Assembly (NCBI RefSeq): GCF_900101895.1
Contig: NZ_FMVF01000003.1
Coordinates: 41,140 to 105,139 of the forward strand
Reading direction: 5' to 3'
Origin: Flavobacterium caeni
GTDB taxonomy: Bacteria > Bacteroidota > Bacteroidia > Flavobacteriales > Flavobacteriaceae
Length of the DNA stretch: 64,000 nt
Shown: piece by piece, positions 53,814 through 61,463 of the stretch
Layout: each line of letters starts with the position of its first letter
How positions within the stretch are numbered: position 1 is the first letter of the stretch
The notes under the pieces: generated by a model
The model's database searches: none
The model's input: the letters and a program-made list of their open reading frames with translations, nothing else
Told to the model about the DNA's origin: nothing
Made by a program: the position numbers and the translations under genes

Positions 53814-56795
53814 ATGCAGAATAGAGGACTCGTTAAGTTTTTCGCAATTTTATTTGCATTGGTAAGTATTTACCAGCTGTCTTTTACGTTCGTGGCGCAC
53901 AATGTCGAAAGTGATGCCAAGGCGTTCGCCAAGGGAGATTCCCAAAAAGAGGTCAAATACCTCGACTCCATCGGCAAGGAGGAAGTCATGAATTTGGGCA
54001 TCACCCAATTCACGTACAACGAAGTAAAAGACAAGAAAATCAACAAAGGGCTCGACCTCGAGGGCGGTATCAACGTACAGCTCCAGATTTCGGTCAAGGA
54101 CATCCTGAAAGGGTTGGCCAACAACAGCAAAAATCCGGTCTTCAACCAAGCATTGGACGCGGCTACCAAAAACAGACAAGGTAACGAAGATTACCTCGAC
54201 GTGTTTTTCCGCGAATTCGACAAAGCCTCTGCCGGATCGGTTAAATTGGCTTCTCCAGAAATTTTCGCCAACCGCAACCTGCAAGGCGAAGGTGGGGTAG
54301 ACATCAAGATGACCGATGCCGAAGTGCAAAAGGTGATCCGCAAGAAAGTAGGCGAGTCGGTCGATTCGGCTTTCGAAGTATTGCGCAAGCGTATCGACAA
54401 ATTTGGCGTGACGCAACCCAACATCCAAAAGATTGGAACTTCGGGCAGGATCCTCGTGGAATTGCCGGGCGCGAAAGACGTAGACCGTATCAAGAAACTC
54501 TTGCAGTCTACTGCACAACTCGAGTTTTGGGAAACCTATAAAGTAGAAGAAATCGGGAACTTCCTGATGGCTGCCGACGCGGCGCTCAAAGCCACCGAAA
54601 AAGAAGTCACCACCACCGAAGCGGCGCCATCGGCTACCGATTCGATCTCTAACCTTTTGGCCGACAAAGCCAAGGATACCACGGCTTCGGCTACGGCCAA
54701 CAACCCATTGTTGGGCAAATTCGTCGCACCGGGCGGCGGTGCCGTGTTGGGTATCGTCAATGTAAAAGATACGGCCAAGATAAACGGCTGGCTCAAACGC
54801 AACGACATCAAGAATTTGTTGCAGGGTGAACAGCGTTTCGCCAAATTCGTTTGGGGCAAGCCAATGTCTGCCACCGATACCAAAACCAAAAAAGAAATCG
54901 AGACCGTAGAATTCTACGCGCTCAAAGGAAACAAAGACAACCGTGCGGCCATGAGCGGCGGTGTCGTGACCGATGCGAGCGACTCGTTCGACCAAATGGG
55001 CAAGCCTTGCGTGAACATGCAAATGAACGCCAAGGGTGCCAAGGAATGGGAAGCGCTTACGGGCAAAGCCTATTCGCAAAAAAGCAACATCGCGATCGTT
55101 CTCGATAATGTGGTGTATTCTGCACCGGGTGTGACTTCAGGTCCTATCTCGGGCGGACGTTCAGAAATTTCGGGTGCTTTCGACGTGACCGAGACCAAGG
55201 ATTTGGCCAACGTATTGCGTGCGGGTAAATTGCCTGCAGCCGCCGAGATCGTTCAATCGGAAGTGGTAGGCCCATCATTAGGTCAGGAAGCGATCGACAA
55301 CGGAACCATGTCTGCGCTCGTGGGCTTGATCATCGTGGCGTTGTGGATGCTCGTGTACTACGGCAAGGCAGGTTGGTTCGCCAATGTGGCGGTTATCGTC
55401 AACTTGTTGTTCATCTTTGGTGTCATGGCAAGTTTCGGATTTGTCTTGACGTTGCCGGGTATCGCAGGTATCGTACTCACCATGGGTACGGCCGTCGACG
55501 CGAACATCATTATTTATGAACGCGCCAAGGAAGAATTGCGCGCGGGCAAAACCATCGAAGAGGCCATTAAGGCGTCTTATGGATGGAAAGGCGCGATGCG
55601 TTCGATTGTCGATGCCAACGTGACGCACGTATTGACCGGTGCGGTGTTGTTCATCTTTGGAACGGGACCTATCCAAGGTTTTGCGTTGACGCTCTTGATT
55701 GGTATCGCGACGTCGTTGTTTACGTCGATCTTTATTTCAAGAATTTTGTTGGAATGGAGCCTCAGCAAAGGCAGCAAACTGACCTTTACGACCAACTTCT
55801 CGAAGAATTTCTTCACCAATTTCCACTACGATTTCTTGGGTGCGAAAAAGTACACGTACATTTTCTCGAGCCTGGTGGTTGTGGTTTGCGTGGTGTCGTT
55901 GTTCATCAACGGACTCAACTACGGTGTAGATTTCAAGGGCGGACGTACGTTCCAGGTTCGTTTCGAGCAAGCGGCCAACCCAGATGCCATCCGTGAAGAA
56001 TTGGAAGGTGTGTTCGGTAGCGCCGAGGTCAAGATCTTTGGCGCCGACAACCAGCTCAAGATCACGACCAAATATAAGGTAGAAGACCACGACGAAAAAG
56101 TCGACCACGAGGTCAACCAAATGTTATTCAACGCGCTCAAGAAGCACTTCCCGAGCATGACCTACGAGAACTTCGTTAACATTTATGACGGCAAGAAAGT
56201 AGGGGTGCTCAACGCTTACAAAGTAACGCCTACCGTGGCGGCCGACATCCAAACCAACTCGTATTGGGCGGTACTCGGTGCCATCATCATCGTAGGACTT
56301 TACCTGGTCATTTCGTTCCGCAAATGGCAGTATTCTTTGGGTGCGATCGCGGCAATTGCGCACGACGTCATCTTTGTACTCGGTGCCTATTCGTTGTTGT
56401 GGAAATACATGCCGTTTGGTATGGAAATCGACCAGCACTTCATTGCGGCCATCTTGACCGTTATCGGGTACTCGATGAACGATACGGTAATCGTATTCGA
56501 CAGGGTTCGTGAGTACTTGAGTGGTAAGGCCAAAGGTAACTTCAACCAAATCGTGAACCAGTCGGTCAACTCGACCATGTCAAGAACCATCAACACGTCG
56601 CTCACGATGATTTTGGTACTCTTGATCATGTTCATCTTTGGTGGCGAATCGATCCGTGGCTTCATCTTTGCGATGTTGATCGGTATCGTGGTAGGAACCT
56701 ACTCGTCGTTGTTCATCGCGACACCGGTATTGTGCGATACGATTCCGGATTCGGAACACAAACGCATCGAGGAGGAACACAACAAAGAAGCATAA
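53814..56795 (+). CDS. secDF: Protein translocase subunit SecDF (fused)
   Basis: This gene encodes 993 residues as one SecD-SecF fusion. The SecD half has a signal anchor, the periplasmic P1 domain with DLEGGINVQLQI, an Ala/Thr-rich insertion about residues 260-300 (TTTEAAPSATDSISNLLADK), and six membrane segments with GTAVDANIIIYERAKEE. The SecF half has LNYGVDFKGGRTFQVRF and SMNDTVIVFDRVREYL. It uses the proton gradient to pull secreted proteins across the inner membrane. The long leader could allow regulation. Confidence 0.95.
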   Translation: MQNRGLVKFFAILFALVSIYQLSFTFVAHNVESDAKAFAKGDSQKEVKYLDSIGKEEVMNLGITQFTYNEVKDKKINKGLDLEGGINVQLQISVKDILKGLANNSKNPVFNQALDAATKNRQGNEDYLDVFFREFDKASAGSVKLASPEIFANRNLQGEGGVDIKMTDAEVQKVIRKKVGESVDSAFEVLRKRIDKFGVTQPNIQKIGTSGRILVELPGAKDVDRIKKLLQSTAQLEFWETYKVEEIGNFLMAADAALKATEKEVTTTEAAPSATDSISNLLADKAKDTTASATANNPLLGKFVAPGGGAVLGIVNVKDTAKINGWLKRNDIKNLLQGEQRFAKFVWGKPMSATDTKTKKEIETVEFYALKGNKDNRAAMSGGVVTDASDSFDQMGKPCVNMQMNAKGAKEWEALTGKAYSQKSNIAIVLDNVVYSAPGVTSGPISGGRSEISGAFDVTETKDLANVLRAGKLPAAAEIVQSEVVGPSLGQEAIDNGTMSALVGLIIVALWMLVYYGKAGWFANVAVIVNLLFIFGVMASFGFVLTLPGIAGIVLTMGTAVDANIIIYERAKEELRAGKTIEEAIKASYGWKGAMRSIVDANVTHVLTGAVLFIFGTGPIQGFALTLLIGIATSLFTSIFISRILLEWSLSKGSKLTFTTNFSKNFFTNFHYDFLGAKKYTYIFSSLVVVVCVVSLFINGLNYGVDFKGGRTFQVRFEQAANPDAIREELEGVFGSAEVKIFGADNQLKITTKYKVEDHDEKVDHEVNQMLFNALKKHFPSMTYENFVNIYDGKKVGVLNAYKVTPTVAADIQTNSYWAVLGAIIIVGLYLVISFRKWQYSLGAIAAIAHDVIFVLGAYSLLWKYMPFGMEIDQHFIAAILTVIGYSMNDTVIVFDRVREYLSGKAKGNFNQIVNQSVNSTMSRTINTSLTMILVLLIMFIFGGESIRGFIFAMLIGIVVGTYSSLFIATPVLCDTIPDSEHKRIEEEHNKEA

Positions 56796-56804
56796 AAACA
56801 CAAG

Positions 56805-56827
56805 GCCCGAGCAATCGGGCTTTTTTT
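56805..56827 (+). terminator. secDF terminator abutting next start codon
   Basis: GCCCGA (56805-56810), loop GCAA, TCGGGC (56815-56820), then seven Ts that end exactly at the ATG of the DUF4269 gene (56828). Confidence 0.85.
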
Positions 56828-57358
56828 ATGGCTATCGATTTTACAAAAATAGACTATCTCGCCCACGGCAGTCTGGTTCAGCAAGGCGCTTACAGGCTGT
56901 TGCTGCGGCATAAACTGTTCGATAGATTGGCGCCGTTCGATCCGGTACTGGCTGGAACGTTCCCGCTCGACCTCGTGGTCAAGGGAAGCGATTTGGACGT
57001 GTTGTGTTGTTTTGACGATGCCGCGCGATTCGCATCCGAAGTGGTTTTAAGGTTCGGGCATGAAGCCGGTTTTTCGATCCAATCGACGTTGATTGACGCA
57101 CAACAAACCGTGGTTGCCAATTTTTCGCTCGAGTCTTATCCGATAGAAATCTTCGGACAATCCGTTCCCGTGACGGACCAACAGGCTTTTCGTCATTTGC
57201 TGATCGAGTACGCCTTACTTGTGCGGCACGGCGAATCTTTCAAGGAACGAGTGCTACAGCGCAAGCGGAAGGGAATCAAGACCGAGCCGGCGCTTGCGCA
57301 GTTGTTGGGACTCGAAGGCGATCCTCATCAAGCCTTATTCGACTACCAGTTGCCATAA
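56828..57358 (+). CDS. DUF4269 protein (nucleotidyltransferase-like)
   Basis: This gene encodes 176 residues from ATG 56828; longer frames run through secDF. The sequence GTFPLDLVVKGSDLDVLCCF has the Asp pair pattern of a nucleotidyltransferase active site, followed by SYPIEIFGQSVPVTDQQAFRH. The family is found in Bacteroidota and Firmicutes and its substrate is unknown. The ribosome-binding region would lie in the secDF terminator, so initiation is puzzling. It has its own terminator. Confidence 0.82.
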   Translation: MAIDFTKIDYLAHGSLVQQGAYRLLLRHKLFDRLAPFDPVLAGTFPLDLVVKGSDLDVLCCFDDAARFASEVVLRFGHEAGFSIQSTLIDAQQTVVANFSLESYPIEIFGQSVPVTDQQAFRHLLIEYALLVRHGESFKERVLQRKRKGIKTEPALAQLLGLEGDPHQALFDYQLP

Positions 57359-57361
57359 AAA

Positions 57362-57382
57362 AACGCCAGTATTACTGGCGTT
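57362..57382. terminator. Bidirectional terminator
   Basis: AACGCCAGT (57362-57370) with ACTGGCGTT (57374-57382) and a 3-nt loop separates the DUF4269 gene from convergent lgt. Confidence 0.75.
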
Positions 57383-57406
57383 CGTAGTTTTTATGTATTA
57401 GGTAAA

Positions 57407-58342
57407 TCAGTTTTCAACACCCGGAACCGGTTTCTCGGCGGCCCACATCATGTAAAAACCAATCAAGATGAACGGGATGCTGAGCCATTGGCCTGTAGAG
57501 AACAACCCGAGCGCGCTTTCGAATCCGCCTTGGCTTTCCTTGACGTATTCCACTACAAACCGAACCGTCCACAACAACACGAGGAACAGGCCGAACAAAT
57601 ACCCTACGCGCTCGCGTACGTTGGTGCGCCAATACAGGAAGTACAGTACCGCAAACACCACCACGTAGCAAACCGCTTCGTACAGTTGCGCCGCATGCCT
57701 GGCCGGAACCTGTTCGAGCAAATGCGCAAATTTAGGATCGCTGACAATGGCATGGTAGGCGTCGTTTGGAGTAGAAAGACCTGTTTCGCGCATGGCATCG
57801 CGTTGCGTAAATTCGTCGCGGACAAACTTGACACCGAGCGGCGATGTCGTTTTATGCCCCACAATCTCCGAATTGAAAAAATTGCCCAAACGAACGAATA
57901 TCGCCCCGCTGGCCACCGGGATCACCACGCGGTCCAATACCCAAAGTATCGGGCGTTTCATGACATTTTTGCTGAAATAATACATCGCAATGATGATCGC
58001 GATTGCGGCACCGTGGCTCGCCAATCCCTGAAAGCCCGTAAATTCAAACTGCGGCTCGAAACGGAAAGGCAACAGGATTTCGGTGAGGTGGTCCTTGTAA
58101 TAGTCCCAATCATAAAAGAACACGTGTCCGAGCCGTGCGCCGAGCAAGGTTGCCAGTACGGTCCAGATGAACAGCGAATCGAGCTTCTCGAGCGGTTCGC
58201 CTTCGCGTTCAAAAATCTTTTTCATGATGTACCAGCCCAACCCGAACGCCACGACAAACATGAGGCTGTAGAATCGGATTTGGAAAAAGCCCAGATTGAT
58301 CCCTTCGGTCGGATTCCAGACATAGCTTAAAAAATGTGTCAT
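57407..58342 (-). CDS. lgt: Prolipoprotein diacylglyceryl transferase
   Basis: This gene encodes 311 residues with seven membrane segments. Lgt features are RFYSLMFVVAFGLGWYIM, GARLGHVFFYD, SHGAAIAIIIAMYYF and the signature RLGNFFNSEIVG with conserved Arg and Asn. It transfers diacylglycerol to the Cys of prolipoproteins, the first step for the many lipoproteins here. The length is near the usual 290. Confidence 0.95.
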   Translation of the reverse strand: MTHFLSYVWNPTEGINLGFFQIRFYSLMFVVAFGLGWYIMKKIFEREGEPLEKLDSLFIWTVLATLLGARLGHVFFYDWDYYKDHLTEILLPFRFEPQFEFTGFQGLASHGAAIAIIIAMYYFSKNVMKRPILWVLDRVVIPVASGAIFVRLGNFFNSEIVGHKTTSPLGVKFVRDEFTQRDAMRETGLSTPNDAYHAIVSDPKFAHLLEQVPARHAAQLYEAVCYVVVFAVLYFLYWRTNVRERVGYLFGLFLVLLWTVRFVVEYVKESQGGFESALGLFSTGQWLSIPFILIGFYMMWAAEKPVPGVEN

Positions 58343-58403
58343 TACTTGGAACTTAGTTTTCGTAAAAATAAAGATATAAATTGTATGCGAATCTTAAAAA
58401 TCG

Positions 58404-58646
58404 TTAATGTTTGCAACGCTTGGGCGGAACGGGATCATAGCCTTGGCCGCCCCAAGGATGGCAACTCAGTATGCGTTTGGCCGCCAGATAACCACCATAA
58501 AACAGGCCGTGCGTTTGGAGCGCCTCAATGGCATACGTAGAGCAAGTGGGTTCATACCGGCACGCCGCAGGGAGCAAGGGCGAGAGTACGATCTTGTAAA
58601 AACGAATCAGTAAAATAAACGGCGCTATGACAATCCGCTTGAGCAT
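58404..58646 (-). CDS. yidD: Membrane protein insertion efficiency factor YidD
   Basis: This gene encodes 80 residues from ATG 58646, sharing one base with the cysS stop codon. YidD hallmarks are [35 protein letters not shown] and [17 protein letters not shown]. It assists YidC-mediated insertion of inner-membrane proteins. It is coupled to cysS, unlike the common rnpA-yidD-yidC order. Confidence 0.93.
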   Translation of the reverse strand: MLKRIVIAPFILLIRFYKIVLSPLLPAACRYEPTCSTYAIEALQTHGLFYGGYLAAKRILSCHPWGGQGYDPVPPKRCKH

Positions 58647-60121
58647 CAGTAAGTGAACGTCGTGCCTTCTTTGCTGTCCTTGAGTTGGATGCCCAGCGCA
58701 AGCAGTTGGTCGCGGATCTGGTCGGACAAAGCAAAGTCCTTGTCTGCGCGCGCCTGGTTGCGCATCCCGATCAGCAAGTGCACCAGCCCTTCGACCTTGT
58801 CGTTGTTGTTGGCCGATTCTTTTTCGTCCTTGAGCCCGAGCACGTCGAACAAGAATGCGCGCAATGTCTTGGCAAAATCGTCCAAATCTGTAGCGGTGAT
58901 GGTCTCCGACCCGATTTTCAACAGGTTGATGAATTTGACGCCTTCGAACAATTGCGCCACCAGGATGGGCGTGTTGAAATCGTCGTTCATCGCGTCGTAG
59001 CACGATTGTTTCCATTGCGCGATATCGATCGACGACGAACCCGAAGGCTTGATCTCGGCCATGCCGTCCATGGCTTCGACGAGTCGGTTGTAGCCTTTTT
59101 CGGCCGCCAAGATCGCTTCGTCAGAAAAGTCGAGGATCGAGCTGTAATGCGCCTGCATCATAAAGAAACGCGCCACGTTGGCCGAAAATCCCTTGCTCAA
59201 AAACGGACTGTCGCCCGTAAAGATCTCGCCCGGCAAAATATTGTTTCCCGTCGATTTGGCCATTTTCTTGCCGTTGAGCGTGAGCATGTTGGTATGCAAC
59301 CAGTAATTGACCGGCGTATTGCCCGTGCACGCCTCGTTTTGTGCGATCTCACATTCGTGGTGCGGGAATTTCAAATCCATCCCGCCGCCGTGAATGTCAA
59401 AATGTTGCCCGAGGTATTTGGTGCTCATGGCCGTACATTCCAAATGCCAGCCCGGGAAACCATCGCTCCACGGCGAAGGCCAGCGCATGATGTGCTCGGG
59501 TTCGGCTTTTTTCCAAAGTGCAAAATCCTGCGGATTGCGTTTGTCCGACTGGCCGTCGGTATCGCGTGTATTGGCCAGCATTTCATCGATGTTGCGTCCG
59601 CTCAAAACCCCGTAATGCTTGGTTTCGTTGTATTTTACGACGTCAAAATACACCGATCCGTTCGACTCATAAGCCAATCCGTTTTCGATGATTTTTTTGA
59701 CGATTTCGATTTGTTCTATGATGTGTCCGGTAGCCGTCGGTTCGATGCTGGGCGGCAAAAAGTTGAGCTTGCCCAAAATCTCGTGGAAATCGACGGTGTA
59801 ACGTTGCACGATTTCCATCGGTTCGAGTTGCTCTAAACGCGCTTTCTTGGCGATTTTGTCTTCGCCGTCGTCAACATCGTCTACAATATGCCCCACATCG
59901 GTAATGTTCCGCACATAGCGCACCTTGTAACCCAAATGCAACAAATAACGGTAAATCATGTCAAACGACATGAACGTGCGCACATTGCCCAAATGCACGT
60001 TGCTGTACACGGTAGGCCCGCACACATACATCCCTACATTGCCTTCGTGGATGGGCGTAAAATCTTCCTTTTTCCCGGAGAGGGAATTGTATACTTTGAG
60101 CGGATTGGATTTGTAAAGCAT
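58646..60121 (-). CDS. cysS: Cysteinyl-tRNA synthetase
   Basis: This gene encodes 491 residues. The HIGH motif appears as HLGN at 43-46, preceded by zinc Cys34 in YVCGPTVYS. The KMSKS loop appears as KMAKSTGNN, common in this group. [11 protein letters not shown] carries zinc ligands. It charges tRNA-Cys. A run of repeats and the four-helix-bundle gene lie just upstream, between it and folE. Confidence 0.95.
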   Translation of the reverse strand: MLYKSNPLKVYNSLSGKKEDFTPIHEGNVGMYVCGPTVYSNVHLGNVRTFMSFDMIYRYLLHLGYKVRYVRNITDVGHIVDDVDDGEDKIAKKARLEQLEPMEIVQRYTVDFHEILGKLNFLPPSIEPTATGHIIEQIEIVKKIIENGLAYESNGSVYFDVVKYNETKHYGVLSGRNIDEMLANTRDTDGQSDKRNPQDFALWKKAEPEHIMRWPSPWSDGFPGWHLECTAMSTKYLGQHFDIHGGGMDLKFPHHECEIAQNEACTGNTPVNYWLHTNMLTLNGKKMAKSTGNNILPGEIFTGDSPFLSKGFSANVARFFMMQAHYSSILDFSDEAILAAEKGYNRLVEAMDGMAEIKPSGSSSIDIAQWKQSCYDAMNDDFNTPILVAQLFEGVKFINLLKIGSETITATDLDDFAKTLRAFLFDVLGLKDEKESANNNDKVEGLVHLLIGMRNQARADKDFALSDQIRDQLLALGIQLKDSKEGTTFTY

Positions 60122-60141
60122 GTGGATGCGTGGATTAGTAG

Positions 60142-60205
60142 ATTCGTTTAATCGTTTAATCGTTTATTCGTTTAATCGTTTAATCGTTTAATCGTTTAAT
60201 CGTTG
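60142..60205. repeat. Octamer array, left flank of second cassette
   Basis: About eight copies of ATCGTTTA, mostly exact, run from 60142 to 60205. Inverted copies occur on the other side of the four-helix-bundle gene at 60609-60638. The arrays are absent elsewhere in the window. Confidence 0.88.
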
Positions 60206-60227
60206 ATCTGGTTATTCGTTTATTTGG

Positions 60228-60596
60228 TTATTCGAGTTGGTTAAGATAGTACTTTTTGAGGTTGTTTATTTGATTGCAGATTTTTTCGATCTTGTTTCTG
60301 CAATCGATGTAATTTTCTTCAGAAATATAGCTCAAATCTCGCGCAATAATGAGGTGATTCAAGGTTTCCATTGCAGAGGAATAAGAAATAGTCAGGAAGT
60401 GAGATTTGTCTTTCTGCGTATTTCGCGATGTCCCTTCTGCTATGTTGGTTGAAATCGACGTCGCGCTCCTTTTGATTTGAGAAACAATTCCATACGTTTC
60501 CTTTACGGGAAATTCATCCGTCAATTGGTAAATGTCCAATACAAAAGCCTTGGAATTTTGCCATACATCTAATTTTTCAAACGAAAAAACATACAT
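60228..60596 (-). CDS. Four-helix-bundle protein (S23 family), second copy
   Basis: This gene encodes 122 residues, helical, with family landmarks FEKLDVWQNSKAFVLDIYQL, YGIVSQIKRSATSISTNIAEG and FLTISYSSAMETLNHLIIAR. It differs strongly from the copy at 3194-3547, so it is a separate acquisition. It is AT-rich and bracketed by inverted octamer arrays between folE and cysS. Function unknown. Confidence 0.88.
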   Translation of the reverse strand: MYVFSFEKLDVWQNSKAFVLDIYQLTDEFPVKETYGIVSQIKRSATSISTNIAEGTSRNTQKDKSHFLTISYSSAMETLNHLIIARDLSYISEENYIDCRNKIEKICNQINNLKKYYLNQLE

Positions 60597-60608
60597 GATT
60601 TCTTTCGA

Positions 60609-60638
60609 CTAAACGATTAAACGAATCAACGATTAAAC
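60609..60638. repeat. Inverted octamer array, right flank of second cassette
   Basis: The reverse complement reads as nearly four units of ATCGTTTA, including one TTGA variant also seen at the end of the left array. It stops two bases before the folE stop codon. Confidence 0.85.
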
Positions 60639-60639
60639 C

Positions 60640-61311
60640 CTAAAATTTTGTTTCCAATCGGATGTATTGCAAAAATTCCTTACGCACTTGTTCTTCCTTG
60701 AATTTGCCACCGAATTCGCTGGTCACCGTAGAGCTTTCGATGTCGCGGATCCCGCGTGAATTCACGCACAAATGTTTGGCGTCGATTACGCAGGCCACAT
60801 CTTCGGTACCCAAGGCGCGTTGCAATTCCTGTACGATTTGCATCGTGAGACGTTCCTGAACTTGCGGTCTTTTTGCATAATAATCGACAATGCGGTTCAT
60901 TTTCGACAGCCCGATCACGCGGCCGTTCGAAATATAGCCCACATGCGCGCGCCCAATGATGGGCAACAAATGGTGTTCGCAGGTAGAGTAGACGGTAATG
61001 TTCTTTTCGACGAGCATCTCGCCGTATTGGTAATGGTTCTCGAACGTAGAAGGATTCGGTCTTTTGTTGGGGTGTAGCCCGCCAAAAAGTTCCTTGACGA
61101 ACATCTTGGCCACGCGGTTGGGTGTTCCCTTGAGGCTGTCGTCGGTAAGGTCCATGCCCAAAGTGGTCAAAATACTTTCGACATCTTTTTTGATCAGTTC
61201 GATTTTTTTGTCATCCGGGAGATCAAAAGCGTCTGCTCGTAAGGGATTGCTTGCATTTGATGAGAAGTGGTCGTCTCCAAAATCATCTTGGAATGCATCG
61301 GAATTCATCAT
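60640..61311 (-). CDS. folE: GTP cyclohydrolase I
   Basis: This gene encodes 223 residues. The N-terminal 35 residues are a variable acidic extension. The catalytic core has TPNRVAKMFVKELFGGL, ITVYSTCEHHLLPIIGRAHVG (zinc Cys and His), the substrate loop SKMNRIVDYYAKRPQVQERL, and ACVIDAKHLCVNSRGI with the second zinc Cys. It converts GTP to dihydroneopterin triphosphate for folate. A second ATG follows the first directly. Confidence 0.95.
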   Translation of the reverse strand: MMNSDAFQDDFGDDHFSSNASNPLRADAFDLPDDKKIELIKKDVESILTTLGMDLTDDSLKGTPNRVAKMFVKELFGGLHPNKRPNPSTFENHYQYGEMLVEKNITVYSTCEHHLLPIIGRAHVGYISNGRVIGLSKMNRIVDYYAKRPQVQERLTMQIVQELQRALGTEDVACVIDAKHLCVNSRGIRDIESSTVTSEFGGKFKEEQVRKEFLQYIRLETKF

Positions 61312-61347
61312 GGAAGGTAGGGTAATTTTAGGTATAGCTGTTTATGG

Positions 61348-61355
61348 CAAAGATA
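61348..61355 (-). promoter_or_regulatory. -7 element of folE
   Basis: TATCTTTG on the minus strand, 36 nt before the folE ATG at 61311. Confidence 0.45.
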
Positions 61356-61463
61356 GCAATTTTAAACGAAGTCAGAATACTTGTTAAATATTAATTTAAA
61401 ATTAAAATCCCGAGAATTCTTTATTAAAAATTTGTAAATTTCGCATCCAAAAAAAACCGAGTT

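Noticed and set aside
58646..60121. Defective cysteinyl-tRNA synthetase because of KMAKS in place of KMSKS
   Set aside because: This variant is tolerated in the family, and the HLGN motif, zinc ligands and length are all intact.
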